Notes: generated by a model not told the origin, from the sequence alone. Positions 21,165 to 45,712 are shown, numbered from the stretch's first letter. The stretch is 64,000 bases of DNA from Stratiolaelaps scimitus (GCA_019614645.1 JABWDB010000037.1:2262001-2326000); one strand, 5' to 3'. Made by a program: numbers and translations.

Positions 21165-21529
21165 AAATGTCAACATGAATACATTGGCAGGTGACTACTT
21201 CAAGTTTGCCCTCATGAGCCATGCGCGTACTCATGGTAACAAAATATCACTCAACGGCGGCGGACAATACGAAGCGTATGAGTCCGACGATCGTCGACGC
21301 TTGATCATAACATGTGCGCGTTGATGCGGTTCAATTGCACACATGTACTATTGTTGAAATGTGCGTATCTTCTTATCGATGTCCGCCTACCGGTTGGCTA
21401 TACCCAACCGTAACCTGTGGGGAGATTGACACCGAGAGGGAGAAACTAGCAACTGAGTGTCCTCGAATAGAAGGAGCCGATAGGTTCAGTGTGACAGAGC
21501 TCGTACAACCAACACCCCTTGAGTGTTCT

Positions 21530-21631
<102 letters not shown>

Positions 21632-21845
21632 CCGGATAAATAACCCACAGCAGCCAGCCGACCGAACAGAATCTAGCAAAATGCAACAATTACCATACCC
21701 GAGAAGTAAGCCTGCTTCAAATAGTCTAGTATACCGTCTGCTCTTTTTGTGAAAATCATTAGATACTCGATGCGTAATAGGTCACAATTTTGAGCAAAAC
21801 TCTATTAGCTAAAAGGGCGAAACCTTCACAAAAAAAACCGCTTTT

Positions 21846-22440
21846 CTAATTACAAAAAAAAAGTAGAAACAATAAAACAAACCTCCCGCAGCACGTTACA
21901 CCGGATATGGTTATATATATATATGTGTTCCGAGCGTGTATTATTAGTTTGATTATATTGCGAGAAAATAGCGACACAGTACATTGTTGTAAATAGGCTC
22001 GTTTTGGGGGATGTGTCAACTTGATGTCTGCTTGAAGAGACGAACGATCAGTATAATTAATGGACATGCACGGTGGTCACTCACTGCTTGATCGCCGTGA
22101 CGTTGAGTAATTAGCGATCTATTTTAATCATAATTGGCGCGGATAGTCCAAGTGCACGCTTCGAGTCCATCCCGATCAAAGTGGTTCTTCTATATGAGAG
22201 ACTGAGGCGAGAGAGAGAGCAGCTTAAATGTCCAATTAAATTCTGTCCAGTGCCGATGATGTATGGATGAACTTTCTCTTGAAAGGGTTCATCTTATTTT
22301 CATGTAAATCCTCGACGTTGTAAATATCGGTTACTGTAATTTATTCATAATATGACATATTAAGAGGGTGCTGGCAAGGTTGTAAAAACGTTTTTTTACG
22401 AGGTTTTTTACCAATAAGATATTTAAGCATATGTTATCCT
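21846..22440. other. No recognised gene
   Basis: AT-rich DNA with poly-A and short TA tracts. The only frame (22067-21846, minus, 73 codons) is unremarkable. Confidence 0.4.
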
Positions 22441-22445
22441 TCGTA

Positions 22446-22473
22446 TTATTATTATTATTATTATTATTATTAC
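22446..22473. repeat. (ATT)n microsatellite
   Basis: Pure trinucleotide tract. Confidence 0.9.
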
Positions 22474-22794
22474 TTCGTATTTATGGGGTGATGCACCTCT
22501 GACGAAGCAAGAAACGCTTTTGTTTAAGTATTTCGAATATGCATTTACGCTAATGACTCTTCGAGTTCATTGTTTTCGTTTTTCATAATAAATACACACG
22601 CAATTGTATAATTTGCTTGACGAGATTACGTTGTAATTGTAGACATGATCCGTGCCATAGTTGATTAATCGCTATGCTGGAGGTAAAAATATACTCATAC
22701 CTCAAAATACATTTTGAAGGCTAAATAGACGTCCCACCTTAATAGCAGTGCTGACGTGTAGAAAAAGGCGGTTCTCCTTTGGGATCACGCACAA

Positions 22795-22885
22795 AATCGT
22801 ACTTCTTTCCTTTTTTCCTTGAGAGTAGGACATTTTCTTCAAACGCACGAACACCATCAGAGACCTTCCAATCTCCAGGTAAGTG
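22795..22885 (-). repeat. Repeat family D fragment
   Basis: TTTTCTTCAAACGCACG, then AGAGACCTTCCAATCTCCA, then GTGGACCGGC match the inverted end of family D. It is immediately followed by a family B copy in the same orientation. Confidence 0.7.
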
Positions 22886-22904
22886 GACCGGCACAAAATC
22901 CTAC

Positions 22905-23076
22905 TAAAATAAATTTTCCGGGTTGACCCACAGCCAACATTTCACGTCGACGGCACAACTGCTTTCGGCATTCCCTCATAGGACGGACCCCTTGAAAATA
23001 CAAAATGTGCAACGGTGGGGATCGAACCCGTGCACCCACGTCCGTCACCTCCGATTGTAAGGCGCACACGAATGCA
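22905..23076 (-). repeat. SINE family B, reverse, near full length
   Basis: The plus strand runs from TAAATTTTCCGGGTTGACCCA through CGTCGACGGCACAACTGC to AACGGTGGGGATCGAACCCG and the tRNA-like head (GTCACCTCCGATTGTAAGGCGC). Read on the minus strand the order is head, B box, body, end, as at 18138. Confidence 0.9.
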
Positions 23077-23123
23077 CCAAAATCCTACTTTTTTTTTTTT
23101 GAGGAGGGTAAGAGGGGTAAGAG

Positions 23124-23196
23124 GGTAATGGTAAAGGTTTATTAAAGGAGCTGCAATTTTACAATGCTTAAGCTCTCTTATATGTCACACGGCAGG
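23124..23196 (-). repeat. SINE family A, 3' half, reverse
   Basis: The plus strand reads GGTAAAGGTTTATTAAAGG, then CAATGCTTAAGCTCTCTTAT, then ATGTCAC. The head is replaced by a family D copy that starts at once, so one element interrupts the other. Confidence 0.85.
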
Positions 23197-23198
23197 GA

Positions 23199-23430
23199 GG
23201 AAATTTTCTTCAAACGCGCGGTCATTACCGGAGACGTTCCAATCTCCATGAAAGTGGGCCGATCCAGTGCAGGTGGGAGGTTGACGTGGATGACAAAACG
23301 CCTCTGCCTGCAAAAACCACCATCCTCTGCTGAGAGTGTATCCTTCCCCAGAGTCGGCTTTACGCTTGGCATTACTTCGATCTCTGGGGAAGGTATGTAC
23401 TGCTCCGGCACCAAAACCCTACTAACATGT
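23199..23430 (-). repeat. Repeat family D, inverted copy
   Basis: It is the reverse complement of the 15540 copy over most of its length, including the CTTCCCCAGAGTCGGC and ATCTCTGGGGAAGG hairpin arms. Frames inside it (23164-23457 plus, 23441-23178 minus) reflect the repeat, not a gene. Confidence 0.85.
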
Positions 23431-24548
23431 ACGAACTGCACGTTATCACGACTCTGAAGATTTGCCGATTTAGTTAGAAATAATTTTGCCAGTGAAGATC
23501 AAACCTACTTCAAAGTTAATCAAGGACATGGAGGGGTTGCCACATGCGAACATGATTCAACAAATTTACGATCCACGATATCATGTAATACACAGGGGTT
23601 ACATTAAGATTGTATTAGCTAAATTAAAAAAGGGTAATGTTTTCTTAGAAGCCCCTAGCAATTACGATAATCCAACTCCTCGCACTTACAGCTCCGAGTA
23701 GTGAAGTCCTCGAAATATCAGATACTTTTTTTATTAACGAATTCACGTAAGATTGCTGAAGAAGTATCCGTAATTAATATAATTATAGAAAAATGCGCGC
23801 AAAAATTCGAATTCGAGTAAAACCTTGTATTCTATAGGTGTGGGTACCCATAGAAATTCCAGTCGGTTGTATGCCCTCAGCAATTTTCACCTATTTTGGA
23901 GAAACCACTAACGATTCTTCAGCTGCTAGTCTTTGTCTTCGACACCTACCTTGTTCACACTCTGTTGAACAAGCTAATTGTCTGATAGCTCTTATACAGT
24001 TGAATACAGCTATCTGATCGGGATCAGCAGCTATCAAAGATGATAGCTTTTCTTTCTCGTTCGCTTCGACTCAGGGTGGAGGTTTCCTATAAACTAATTA
24101 GCCATTGACATCAGCTCTTCCCGAGATGTATCGTATGATGTTGCTTCGTGCAATACTGCCTCGGCCGTAACATGTGTATGTCAGAATCAACCGGGGTGAG
24201 CACAAACGCCGGAACCCACCGTGCGGATGGAACAGTCTTTCAACTGATCAAAATTAGCACTGATTTATCTGGTAACGAGAAAGGCCCATAGACAGTTCAG
24301 AAGCATGAGGCCTGTCCCTGACCTCAGCACCTGGTTATTATAGGTCATGCGGCGAGCTAACCTACTATGCCAGGCCTTGATCAGACATGGCCAATTCCAA
24401 AGGTAAAGGTTCAAGATAGTCAGGAGGACATATGTGTCCTATGCGAATCAGGAGAAGAAGAAAGGATCGCCACGGTCTTCAGATGCAACTCGCTGAGCAA
24501 CACGCGACGAGGCCTGGAGCGATGAAGACCCCCAACAATGGCGGTGAG
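23431..24548. other. No recognised gene
   Basis: A 71-codon plus frame (23486-23701) has Lys-rich, protein-like composition but no recognisable domain. The rest shows nothing. Confidence 0.35.
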
Positions 24549-25149
24549 TCAATGATATCTTAAGGCATATGATGTCACCGGAAGCGGGTTGGAACGGGGG
24601 GGGTCATCCTTCCTCGATTCTATAATGAAAGAAAAAAGAAGAGCTGGAAAGGACGAGGAGACTAAGATTTGCAGAACCTCAAGAAGCTCCTGAGGCATAA
24701 ATTGAAGATAGATCATTTTTTCTCCATCCCCAAGGATCCCGAAGTAATTCCAACAGCGGTGGCGGACCTTGACATGGGTCTTAACAAAGGCTAGCGGTTT
24801 AATGGGTATTCCTTCTCGTCTACAACAAATGGGGACCTCCCCAATTACCATCTAAGGAGGGAGGTGAGAGCGAATCCCACAGTTGAGCCCCAACAAATGG
24901 ACCAGTTGGGGAAGTGGTTCCAGAGTATCCCATATCGTGCGTAAATGCATTTGCCCAATCCTCCATATATGAAAAACAATTAGCACGGATTACTCTTAGC
25001 CAAATAAAGCCTTTCCCAATGAAAATTCCGATAACGATATGACACAAACAAATTCTAAGGATTCTGTGAGCAAGAAAGAAAAATTCTGACAGACAGAGAG
25101 ACAAGCTCATGTTCACACCCAACCTCGACCAATCTGCTACAAATAGCAA
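24549..25149 (-). pseudogene. Two overlapping minus-strand frames, unknown relic
   Basis: Two minus-strand frames of 109 codons (25149-24820) and 100 codons (24851-24549) overlap in different phases and could be one reading frame broken by a shift. The upstream part has a hydrophobic segment that could cross a membrane, followed by GYSGTTSPTGPFVGAQLW. The downstream part holds HRCWNYFGILGDG. I do not recognise a family. It may be a transposon protein or a dead gene. Confidence 0.2.
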
Positions 25150-25245
25150 AGCTTGAATAGTTACAATACTTCGAGGTTATAGTTGAAAAAAAGAAATCAA
25201 TACAAGAAACGTCTTTTGATGTCAATATATTCTCTCTCTCTCTGC

Positions 25246-25281
<36 letters not shown>
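25246..25281. repeat. (TA)n microsatellite
   Basis: TA tract preceded by a short (CT)n run. Confidence 0.9.
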
Positions 25282-25284
<3 letters not shown>

Positions 25285-26625
25285 CATGTGCTTTGATGTC
25301 AAAATATGCCCTCGATTCATGCAAAGATGGTCTCATCGGTTGTATTTCTGATCCGCCTTTGCGACACGCGGTGCTTGCAGTCAATAGTCATGCTAAGACA
25401 TCCCGCAATTCAATGGAGATACGCCCTTATACCATACCAGCTGATACAAGCAAAAAATCAGTTCTCTGTCATGCATCGTATTTGCTGTAATGTGATGTGG
25501 TCAGACGGCTGTACATTCGTGGCCTCGAAGACCCGGAGTTGCGGAGTTTCCATCGGATAACGAAGCTTGCGCGATATAGTGATAGCAGTGTGTTGTCATA
25601 TTCACTCAGCTTGATCCCGTAGTTCATGCAGCGAGTTCGCTTCTCCTCAGCGGGAGATAGCCCGTCTCAGTGTGACATGATACTTTGTAAGTGCTGTTGG
25701 ACATTCGTTCGTGCGGTCACGACGTGTTTGAATCGTATTCCATATGTCTGTCTGGTGGCCTTCTAGGTTTTGTAGGCAATGCTCTCAATATTTAGGCCGG
25801 AGCTGTTGTGGTTATCAGCGTCAGGATCTAGAAGCTAGTCGAACGTGTGTATGTGGTTAAGGTACGTGTAATTTTGTCGGACACACTCCCGGTACGGATC
25901 CCCCCTATGGGCGTAACACTTGAAAGAGCTATTCTATAGAAGGACAGAAGAGGTACAATGTCATCTGAGGTTACGTTAGGTATCTGACGGAAAATGTTTT
26001 GTGCTTATGTTTGTGCTCAGATGCTATGAAGATTGAAATGAGCTGTCCTATAAACGTCATTATATTTCAACTTTATTTCCCTTGGAAATGCCATCCATTG
26101 CTGCAAAGCAAATGTTCCTGAACACGATACAACGGCTAACTTCAAAATGACGCCCACAACTCAATAGAAATGGTGGGCCAACAACGGCGTCACCATGGAC
26201 TCGTTTTTCTGGAGGGTTCACAAAATGGCAATGCTGTGTAGACCTTTCACTGCTTTGGGATCATTCATTATTGGGTGATTTGTACGGCGAATTGTGCGTG
26301 TTCCTGTGTTTGCTGACCCTTGTTGAACTGTACATCGTATACAAATCCTTCGAGAGATGATGTGGCCATGCATGCTCGTGCTGGCAACTACGCACGACCC
26401 AGATCAGCTCTGCGTTTTCAAGGAGACGGCTCAACGAAAGCTGCCAAGTGAACAGGCAGCTGTTCTAACACAACTTCAAGTTGAACTCGGTGGGAGCCGA
26501 CGCGGAAGCCCAAACTTACAATGGCCGTGTCAATAAGTTGATGCAGACGAATGCTCAACTTGCTGATGAAGTGACTTCCTTGCGCTCTCTAGCATATTGC
26601 ATAGTACGACACCGTAAACATCCTC
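25282..26625. other. No recognised gene
   Basis: Short plus frames (25293-25560, 26481-26663) only. Nothing is recognised. Confidence 0.4.
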
Positions 26626-26629
26626 CGCT

Positions 26630-26727
26630 CGATGGTAAAGGTAAAGCTTTATTGATTTATTAAAGGAACTGCATATAACGCTTAAGTTCTCTTATCTCTC
26701 ATGCAACGGGATTCGAACCTGCGTCGA
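26630..26727 (-). repeat. SINE family A, reverse, truncated head
   Basis: The plus strand reads GGTAAAGGTAAAGCTTTATTG, then TTAAAGGAACTGC, then TTAAGTTCTCTTAT, then GGGATTCGAACCTGCG, after which the match ends. Confidence 0.85.
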
Positions 26728-28440
26728 ATAGTAGTGAATATCGGCACAAATGACTCCGCCCGATTCTCAGCAGCCAAAAACCCCGGGCTAGAATGGCATT
26801 TCTCATTGCGCAGCTGAGGCAGGGAGAAGGTTACCGATGTTGTCGATGAAACTGAGAAAAGATTGAGCAAGAATACGAAACCAAAAATAGCAGCATTCTA
26901 TACAGGGATCACTGATCTGCTGCCATCTTCTTCAATTGCTTTGGCTTTATAAAGGAGTCTTGTGAATTCGTACTCTGATCGCTCCGATCGCCATGTCTTG
27001 CCTGTGACTCTGCATATGCTATTCGGCGGCCAAGCCAGCGAATCAGTGCCGAACTTTTTTCCCCAAGAGTATTAGCTGATTAGTGGGCTGCATCGAGTAC
27101 GCGGGTCGCCCTCTTCCTTGACAGGGATACAGTATTACACAATCATTGCTCAGAAATTGCTATTAGGGTTAAGATGGTGGCTCAGTTCCTCTGTCGTCAA
27201 CTTGAAATTCATCAACGAAATATTGAGGCCTCCGCTGAAGTCACCCCTTACGTGTCAGCGAGAGAAAGAGCTGGCGCAGCAGAAAAATACCAGAATAACT
27301 GTCCAGCAACGCCTCTCACTTACGACGTGTAAAAGTACAAGTCGTTTTTTCCCTTGTCGACGTCATGTCTCCCCGTCAATGCAGCTGCCCTCTCCACGGC
27401 GCCATCCCCGGAGGATTCGAGCCGACAAATAAGATATTGTTCTCGTACTTCTGGGTCAGCAGGTAGTGCCACACCTTGTGGAACTATCGTAGTAAACAGC
27501 TTTCCCTTCGAATGCAATGACCCGGGCGGGGAGGGGTTTACCCGGCGCCAATTGTCCAACTAGAGGATTTAGGTTGCGTCTGTAACCCAGATTGCAGTCT
27601 TCGTGAGACCCAAAGTCACGCTTTTGCTTTCAAATGACTGCACTGTCTATTCGACAATGCCCGAACCATATCCACGCCTGGGGTTTGTCAAACGCTACCT
27701 GACCTGTTGTATGCTGCACTCACTTGACGTAGTTCTAATCGCCAAGTCGTAGGTACCGATGGCCAATCCAGTGAGGCTGCGCCTTCGACAACGTCTCCAG
27801 ATCAAATGATTCAATCCGAATGATTGAGGGCGTCATTAGTATCGTTGACAACGGCCATTATTCGAATCTCATTTTTACGTCTGATCTAGCGGTTACGGAC
27901 TCTCTCGCGTTGGTCGACCCTTTCATCGATAATAAAGCGGAACAGAAGGCTGTGAGGTTCGGGGTGCTTAGCACAGTCGCTCGCGTAGGTTACGACCTCT
28001 CGAAGGGCGACTACAGCTCTGGAGAGAATATCTTACAGACAGTTCAATGGACCTTCTATTTTTAGGTCTGTATCATTGTTAATGATATGTATAGTCATTA
28101 TTTATTCCATCTTTATACATGTCCGACACAGTAGCAGTATGGCTAGTCTTAGTATGGCTAGACTTAAGGAGCACATCGATCACTTAAATCGCCTAATAGA
28201 GATCGATTTTTCCCTCCTTGCTATAACCCACTTGTGTGGACCTTCTATCAGACGGCAGATACTGGAAGAGTCTACGCTCTCTTCCAGCAACTCGAGGAGT
28301 TTTTGAAATACGCTAATAAACGTATGCGCCGTGTCGAAAAATAATATACACATATTCGGTGACGAGTTGGTCTGTGTCGACAAGATGAAGTTTGCAGTTT
28401 TTACGGACGAATCGTGTTGGTTTTTTTCGCAAGTATATCA
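26728..28440. other. Unrecognised short ORFs
   Basis: Plus-strand frames at 27118-27432 (104 codons), 27820-28065 (81 codons) and 28076-28306 (76 codons) have fairly protein-like composition. They lack any domain I can name. No convincing splice-linked model was found. Confidence 0.3.
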
Positions 28441-28444
28441 GATA

Positions 28445-29143
28445 TTAGGCTGTCCCCTTCAAACTGTCGCCTCTTTAAATGCCAATAACTTTTGAACTAA
28501 ATGAGTTAGAATAAAGATATTTTGGTATGAGTTAGAGGCGTATAAGTCTTCAAATTAGATTGATGTCGAACACTCCACACGCATTTTCATCTGCTCAGCA
28601 CTCAGTATATGGGGAACCCATTTTGCATTGATTTTCTTCACCTTCAGTACATTGGTGACAATTTTATGACATGTCATCCGAGGAATCCCAGTTTCAGCCG
28701 ACAAAGACCTCATGGACCAAGCTCTAGTTTGCTCAAAAGCTGCCTTGATTCTGTCAATCCGTTCGTCCCTTGTTGCACCTGATTTGTGGTCCCCGCCTCG
28801 GTGGTCATCGGTGTCCATATCTCCACTGTTAAATCGCTTGCATCAACTTTGCACCGTTCGCAGGCATAAGGCAGACCTGCCGTACGCGTTCACTAATTGT
28901 CGATGGATTTCAGCTGGAGGGTATTTTTGGAGAAACAAAAACTTGATGTTTTCCCGTTGATTTTTGGGGGAATTTAAACTTTCTGCTGCAGTGTCCATCT
29001 TTCTGATCGTACCGAAACCACTTAGTGTTCGAAAGGAAGCCACGTTCCTGCCGCGTGCCCACTCCAAAAATCAACGCATTGTATCGCGTAGTTCGGATTG
29101 TGCGCCATTCGAAAGGCGCGACAGTTTGAAGGGGACAGCCTAA
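28445..29143 (-). mobile_element. Mariner-type DNA transposon, internally deleted
   Basis: The ends are perfect 26-bp terminal inverted repeats starting TTAGGCTGTCCCCTTCAAAC, flanked by TA on both sides, the target duplication of the Tc1/mariner superfamily. Between them (699 bp in all) the minus strand encodes only the N-terminal DNA-binding part of a mariner transposase. The catalytic D,D domain is absent. Intact ends with a lost catalytic region make it a non-autonomous, MITE-like derivative that could move only with help in trans. Confidence 0.9.
28555..29067 (-). pseudogene. Mariner transposase N-terminus, stop-interrupted
   Basis: Two segments (29067-28843 and 28818-28555) lie in the same minus-strand frame. 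The first holds a helix-turn-helix of the type QRENIKFLFLQ..PAEIHRQL. The second continues KRFNSGD.DTDDHRGG and then has the second helix-turn-helix (MRSLSAETGIPRMTCHKIV). They are separated by TGA in the context QS-stop-CKRF, where the family normally has Trp, so the stop fits a single TGG-to-TGA change. The frame ends at a second stop before the catalytic core. Confidence 0.85.
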
Positions 29144-29482
29144 TAGTTCCGTTGTTGCGAATAACGCGAAATCGGACTGTCTGTCATTCGCTATTCCGGC
29201 TGAATTAATTACAAACAAAATATAGACGATCTCGCTTGAGGGTGGTTTTTTGCGCTCGATGAGTTACCCCCACTATGCAAGAGGCTATACGAAGATTTCT
29301 TCAACACTCCCTGTACCTCTACGAATAGTATACTGATGATACATATGCTATGATAAAGTGATTGTACACGAATGCTTCAACCAATCTCTAGTCACACGCG
29401 TTTACAAATAAAAATCAGACGCTGAAGTAGATAAGCACCGATCCGTGGTTCGTGAGCCCATTACGGGCGGGGGTGGAAGCAT

Positions 29483-29615
29483 TTTAACCTTCAGATATTA
29501 CGATGAGGACCTCTCGGGGCCACCTTTGCTTATTTTGAACCCGTCATATCTGGCAACAAGAATCTTCGGATATAGGAAGATGATAAAGAAATTCAAAGGT
29601 TCTCCAAAGCCTCTG
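29483..29615 (-). repeat. SINE family C, diverged, reverse
   Basis: The plus strand reads GATGAGGACCTCTCGGGGCCACC, then TTTGCTTATT, then GGAAGATGATAAAGAAATTCAAAGG, the order of the reversed family C body. Confidence 0.75.
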
Positions 29616-29884
29616 GCAGAAGGACTTGCTCTAAAACTATAAGGCCCGTCCAGCAGCTCGACCCGCTCAAAACTAGCCCATCAAGAGAACAAAATTTCTA
29701 AAAGGTGTCACCATTCCTAAACATGCATACCCTTAATAATTTGTGTGTACTCCTCGCTTCTGCTCTAGATTTTGAACCTTAGATTACCGATGTTATTTGT
29801 TCCTCGAATTCTATAAGTAATACACTGTTTCATTGCTTCGTGGTTGAAGAGGTTCGACTTCTAATTGATACTTAACAGGAGCCT

Positions 29885-30015
29885 AGTCGTTCCCCACCGT
29901 TGCACATATACATTTAAGGCAGGTGGGTCAGTCTTATGAAGCATGAATGCCGGAAGCAGTTGTACCATGGACTGAGCCCACTGTTTAAGGCTAAGTGTCA
30001 GTCCAGAAATTTCGC
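29885..30015 (+). repeat. SINE family B, body
   Basis: CCGTTGCACAT, GTCTTATGAAGCATGAATGCCGG, AGCAGTTGTACCATGGA and GTGTCAGTCCAGAAATTT follow the family B order. Confidence 0.75.
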
Positions 30016-31400
30016 TCTAGTCACTCTCAAATATCCCTATTGTCCTGTAATATGGCGGCCATACTTCAAATACCACGTTGATGCCCCTTGAGAGGGTTCA
30101 ACAAAGATTTATACACCGTGTTTGCGCCAGCAGTTCGGTGTTCCAAGAGAGAGTCTATTGTGCTACACGGTATATAGGTGACATAAGTTCCATACGTTGA
30201 GGTAGCTTATGGGACATGGCTGAGCAGCAATTCGTTGTTATTCTCGAGAATAATTTACACGGTGATAAAACCATCAGTGCTCTTCAAGTCGCGCGCATAG
30301 GACGTATAAATAAGTGATTTTCCTGAAAGGTCGCCCAGTCGTTGGGGTAGATTATAGTTACCCACAATGTGTGTGCAAATATTCTGTATATTTGTTCCTC
30401 TTGCAGTTCCCTTCGATTGGCTGAGTATAAGGGAGTGTTTGTGTTGCATTACGTTTTACCTGCTTTTACATACACCTATGGTTTCGCGGTGAAGAACAAG
30501 GCTAGACTATTCATTCTGTACTATATGTTTTAATCGCTAACAGTCTCCTAGAAAAGGACTATATTGTATTTGACATATAATTAAATATTGAATATGCATA
30601 TATATATATATATATATATATATTGGAACAGCGCAGTATGGAGGGGAATGTATTTTGAGAACTGACTTATGTCTTCTTTACTGATGTGTTGTCGATTCTG
30701 CATTCGTCTTTGTAACAAAAACAATATATGTATAATATCTATATATATAACACGAACGTTTTTTTCTTAACTCCTTCAGGCGTTTTATAATTGATTAATT
30801 AAGTGGTAATTTTTCTGTTGATCATAGGGCAACAAACTAAGTCTAAATACAAATCAACAAATATATGTCCTCAAACATGAGCTTGGCATTTTGTACATTC
30901 TAGTCTCAATGTACGATATTTCGGTTGCTCCAATGGAGACAAAGACTCGAGTATCTCGCGAATCGAAGGAGATTTTTCCATGTGATTTATGGAAATTTTG
31001 TGCTCTGTAAGTCTCGTGCAAAACGTTGTGCTAATTAGTGTACTAACCCGAAATGAAAATCGACCGAAAATACGAAACGTAAGCGTAAAAAGTCAGGTCA
31101 CGCTCACGTTGAGCGAGGGAAGTGTCCATGATATACGCCAGTACTAACATGCTTGAATTTCGTAAGGGCAGTTGAGTGTCGCTGAACCAGAGGTTAGTTA
31201 TACCGCGACATATTAAATCGTAAGTTTCGCATTGAACACGAATTGCCTAATTACACGAAATCGCAAAAAAACTGTGCCGCTGTAGAAATTGCAACGCCGC
31301 GTGTCGCCGTGAAATCAGGTCGAATGTGTAAGGTTAAGGTTACATGGCTTCGTGTTCTGTAACCTAACTTATGAGCTCGCCTCCCTCTGGCTGTTGTTGT
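30016..31400. other. Upstream region of the kinase gene
   Basis: A TA tract lies at about 30596-30624 and a smaller one near 30737-30748. No dispersed repeat or coding frame is supported. The promoter of the kinase-like gene presumably lies in or upstream of this stretch, but no clear TATA box or initiator could be assigned. Confidence 0.3.
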
Positions 31401-31411
31401 TCTAGGTAGAG

Positions 31412-31457
31412 ATGTCTAAAATGTCTTGGACGAGATACAACCAGCCTGTGTCCCAAT
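31412..31457 (+). CDS. Candidate first coding exon of kinase-like gene
   Basis: The ATG at 31412 follows TTCTAG-GTAGAG, so an intron in the 5' untranslated region could end at 31405. The frame reads MSKMSWTRYNQPVSQ. A donor-like GT after CAAT (31457/31458) leaves one extra base. That fits exon 31532-31656, which needs exactly one base to complete its first codon (giving Ser). The donor is weak and the intron would be only 74 nt, so a first exon further upstream remains possible. Confidence 0.3.
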
Positions 31458-31531
31458 GTCAACATAATGACCTTCACTTAACACCTGCTTGTGTGTTGGT
31501 CCTCTGTTCGAATATAATTGCTATGTTGCAG

Positions 31532-43775
<12,244 letters not shown>

Positions 43776-43905
43776 TGTGGGGGGGTGGCTGAGCAGTTAC
43801 CTAGTTATTTATCGGCGCTAAATTATTATTAAACTCGACAACACTTGAATGCAACTTGGCGGTTTTGATCAATATACTGTAAGGTTAAACCACGACAGTT
43901 GTTTA

Positions 43906-43911
43906 AATAAA
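43906..43911 (+). promoter_or_regulatory. Candidate poly(A) signal of kinase-like gene
   Basis: AATAAA lies about 130 bases after the stop codon, followed by a GT-rich stretch (ACGTGCGTGCGTAAA). It is the first perfect hexamer after the stop. Confidence 0.55.
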
Positions 43912-44041
43912 CGTGCGTGCGTAAAAAACGCATTTACTATCGTTCGATTTCCTGCATCTCCAGCGCGAGCGCATTCTTATATAGCGGTAGAGCGTAAAAT
44001 ACCTTGGGAATATATGATCTTCTATCTAGCTTATACCCCAA

Positions 44042-44106
44042 CATATATATATATATATTTCTTTTTTAAATAAAAAATAATAATAATAATATATATATAT
44101 ATACAT
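44042..44106. repeat. (TA)n and (AAT)n microsatellites
   Basis: TA, then a T/A-rich stretch, (AAT)n, and TA again. Confidence 0.9.
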
Positions 44107-45700
44107 ATAAGTTGGCTGGGAGGCTGTTTCGAATAGATAGGGGAAGTAGGTGCCCCTGCTAGCTCTGTGACCGAGATAGCGAGTCCGAAGGAGCGAGTGA
44201 AGTACACTCGCCTCCGTCTCATGTACGAATAAAGCAATCACGATCGACCATCGAAGTAACTCGGGTGTTTTCTCATCAATCACCATATCTCGGCCTAGCT
44301 ATCACACGGCAACCTCCCTCTCTCCTCTGAGATATCACTACAATTTTTCGTGTGTACCTCGAACAGGACACGTGCATACAATATGACTTGGCCTGGCCGC
44401 AGACAGAAGTTTTGAGGGTCTCTTAAGGTTTTTACGGCTCGCGTCTCGGCCATGGGAACAGGGCGGGGAGTTTACGAAGGACGTAACCAGATATGTCGTT
44501 GAATTCATTCGCTTTGCGGCATGCCGTGTTGTCTTAGATCAATATATAGTGTAGTTCACCTCAGTGTGCGCTACACATATACACAACTTCATCTAGGGCT
44601 GAATCGCCCGATTAGACCGCTGGCTCAGAGCCTCAAAAAAGAGACCTGCTCAAACAGAGACCCTGTGGACCTCCAATCGCCTGAAACCATTCAGTTGTGC
44701 TTCATTCAACAGCAGAGTAATATGGTAGTTAGTAGAACATTGTATTGATTCTCGACAGGGAATAGTGACTATTCAAGAATAACTTGAGTAGTCATTGCGC
44801 GATGGAGACGGCCTTGGCTTTAGCTCGCCTTGACACACAATCTAAAGATCCGAAGTCGCCCTACTAAAAAAATGCTGACTCACAATCAGCATTTAATGTC
44901 CACGATCAACCTACTACGATTCGCAGAGATTCGAAACCGATTGCAGAGAAGTTTGTCTTGCATAGCAAACTCTTCGGAAGGGCGTCTCGTAGAAATCTCG
45001 CAACTCCACTCGCCTGTGCACTATGGTGTAACTTGCGGTGAAATCGCTAGGATAGTTCTCATTTGAATATTCGGACAGTTTGATTGTCACTACACGAGAC
45101 GTGTTTTCTTATTGGCGTCCCGCCGTAGGGGCGAGACATGATTTATTTTATCTGAGGGGCGGCCTCCGCGATAATATCGCAGTGGATTTGTCTCCATAAA
45201 CTTAAACGGAATCCATAGATAATCATACGAATTTCGCAGATTTAAAAAACAAGGTCGTTTGAAGCTACTCCTAAGTTACGAAGCTTCTAAGCTACCTGAT
45301 TTTCCTAATACCTAACGCCTACCTGAAGACCTATATCCTCCTCAGGAGAGTGGATACCCGAACGTCTGTAGTGACAACGGTTCCGACCGAGTGAAGGCTT
45401 CACTGACCTTCTTCACGCGAACGCAAACATGCCCTGCTGGACAGTAACTTTTTTACGACGATCTCAGCTCTATCTCGCCTCCGCTAAGCTGCACTCTTAC
45501 GCTAAACCTAACCTCTAAACCTAACTGACTTAACTAATCTTCCTACTTCTCTCTCTTCGATCTGCGGCCCTGCTGTTGGCACCACAGACTGCAACCGCCG
45601 GCAATATATTCTTTCCTGATCACTGACATCGTATGATACATTACTTTCACTCGACACTACGAAATACGCTACTGTTATACTACAATTGTAGCTAATGCAT
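44107..45700. other. No recognised gene
   Basis: Short frames only (75-100 codons), with no domain or dispersed repeat recognised. Confidence 0.4.
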
Positions 45701-45712
45701 ACGTTAGACTCT

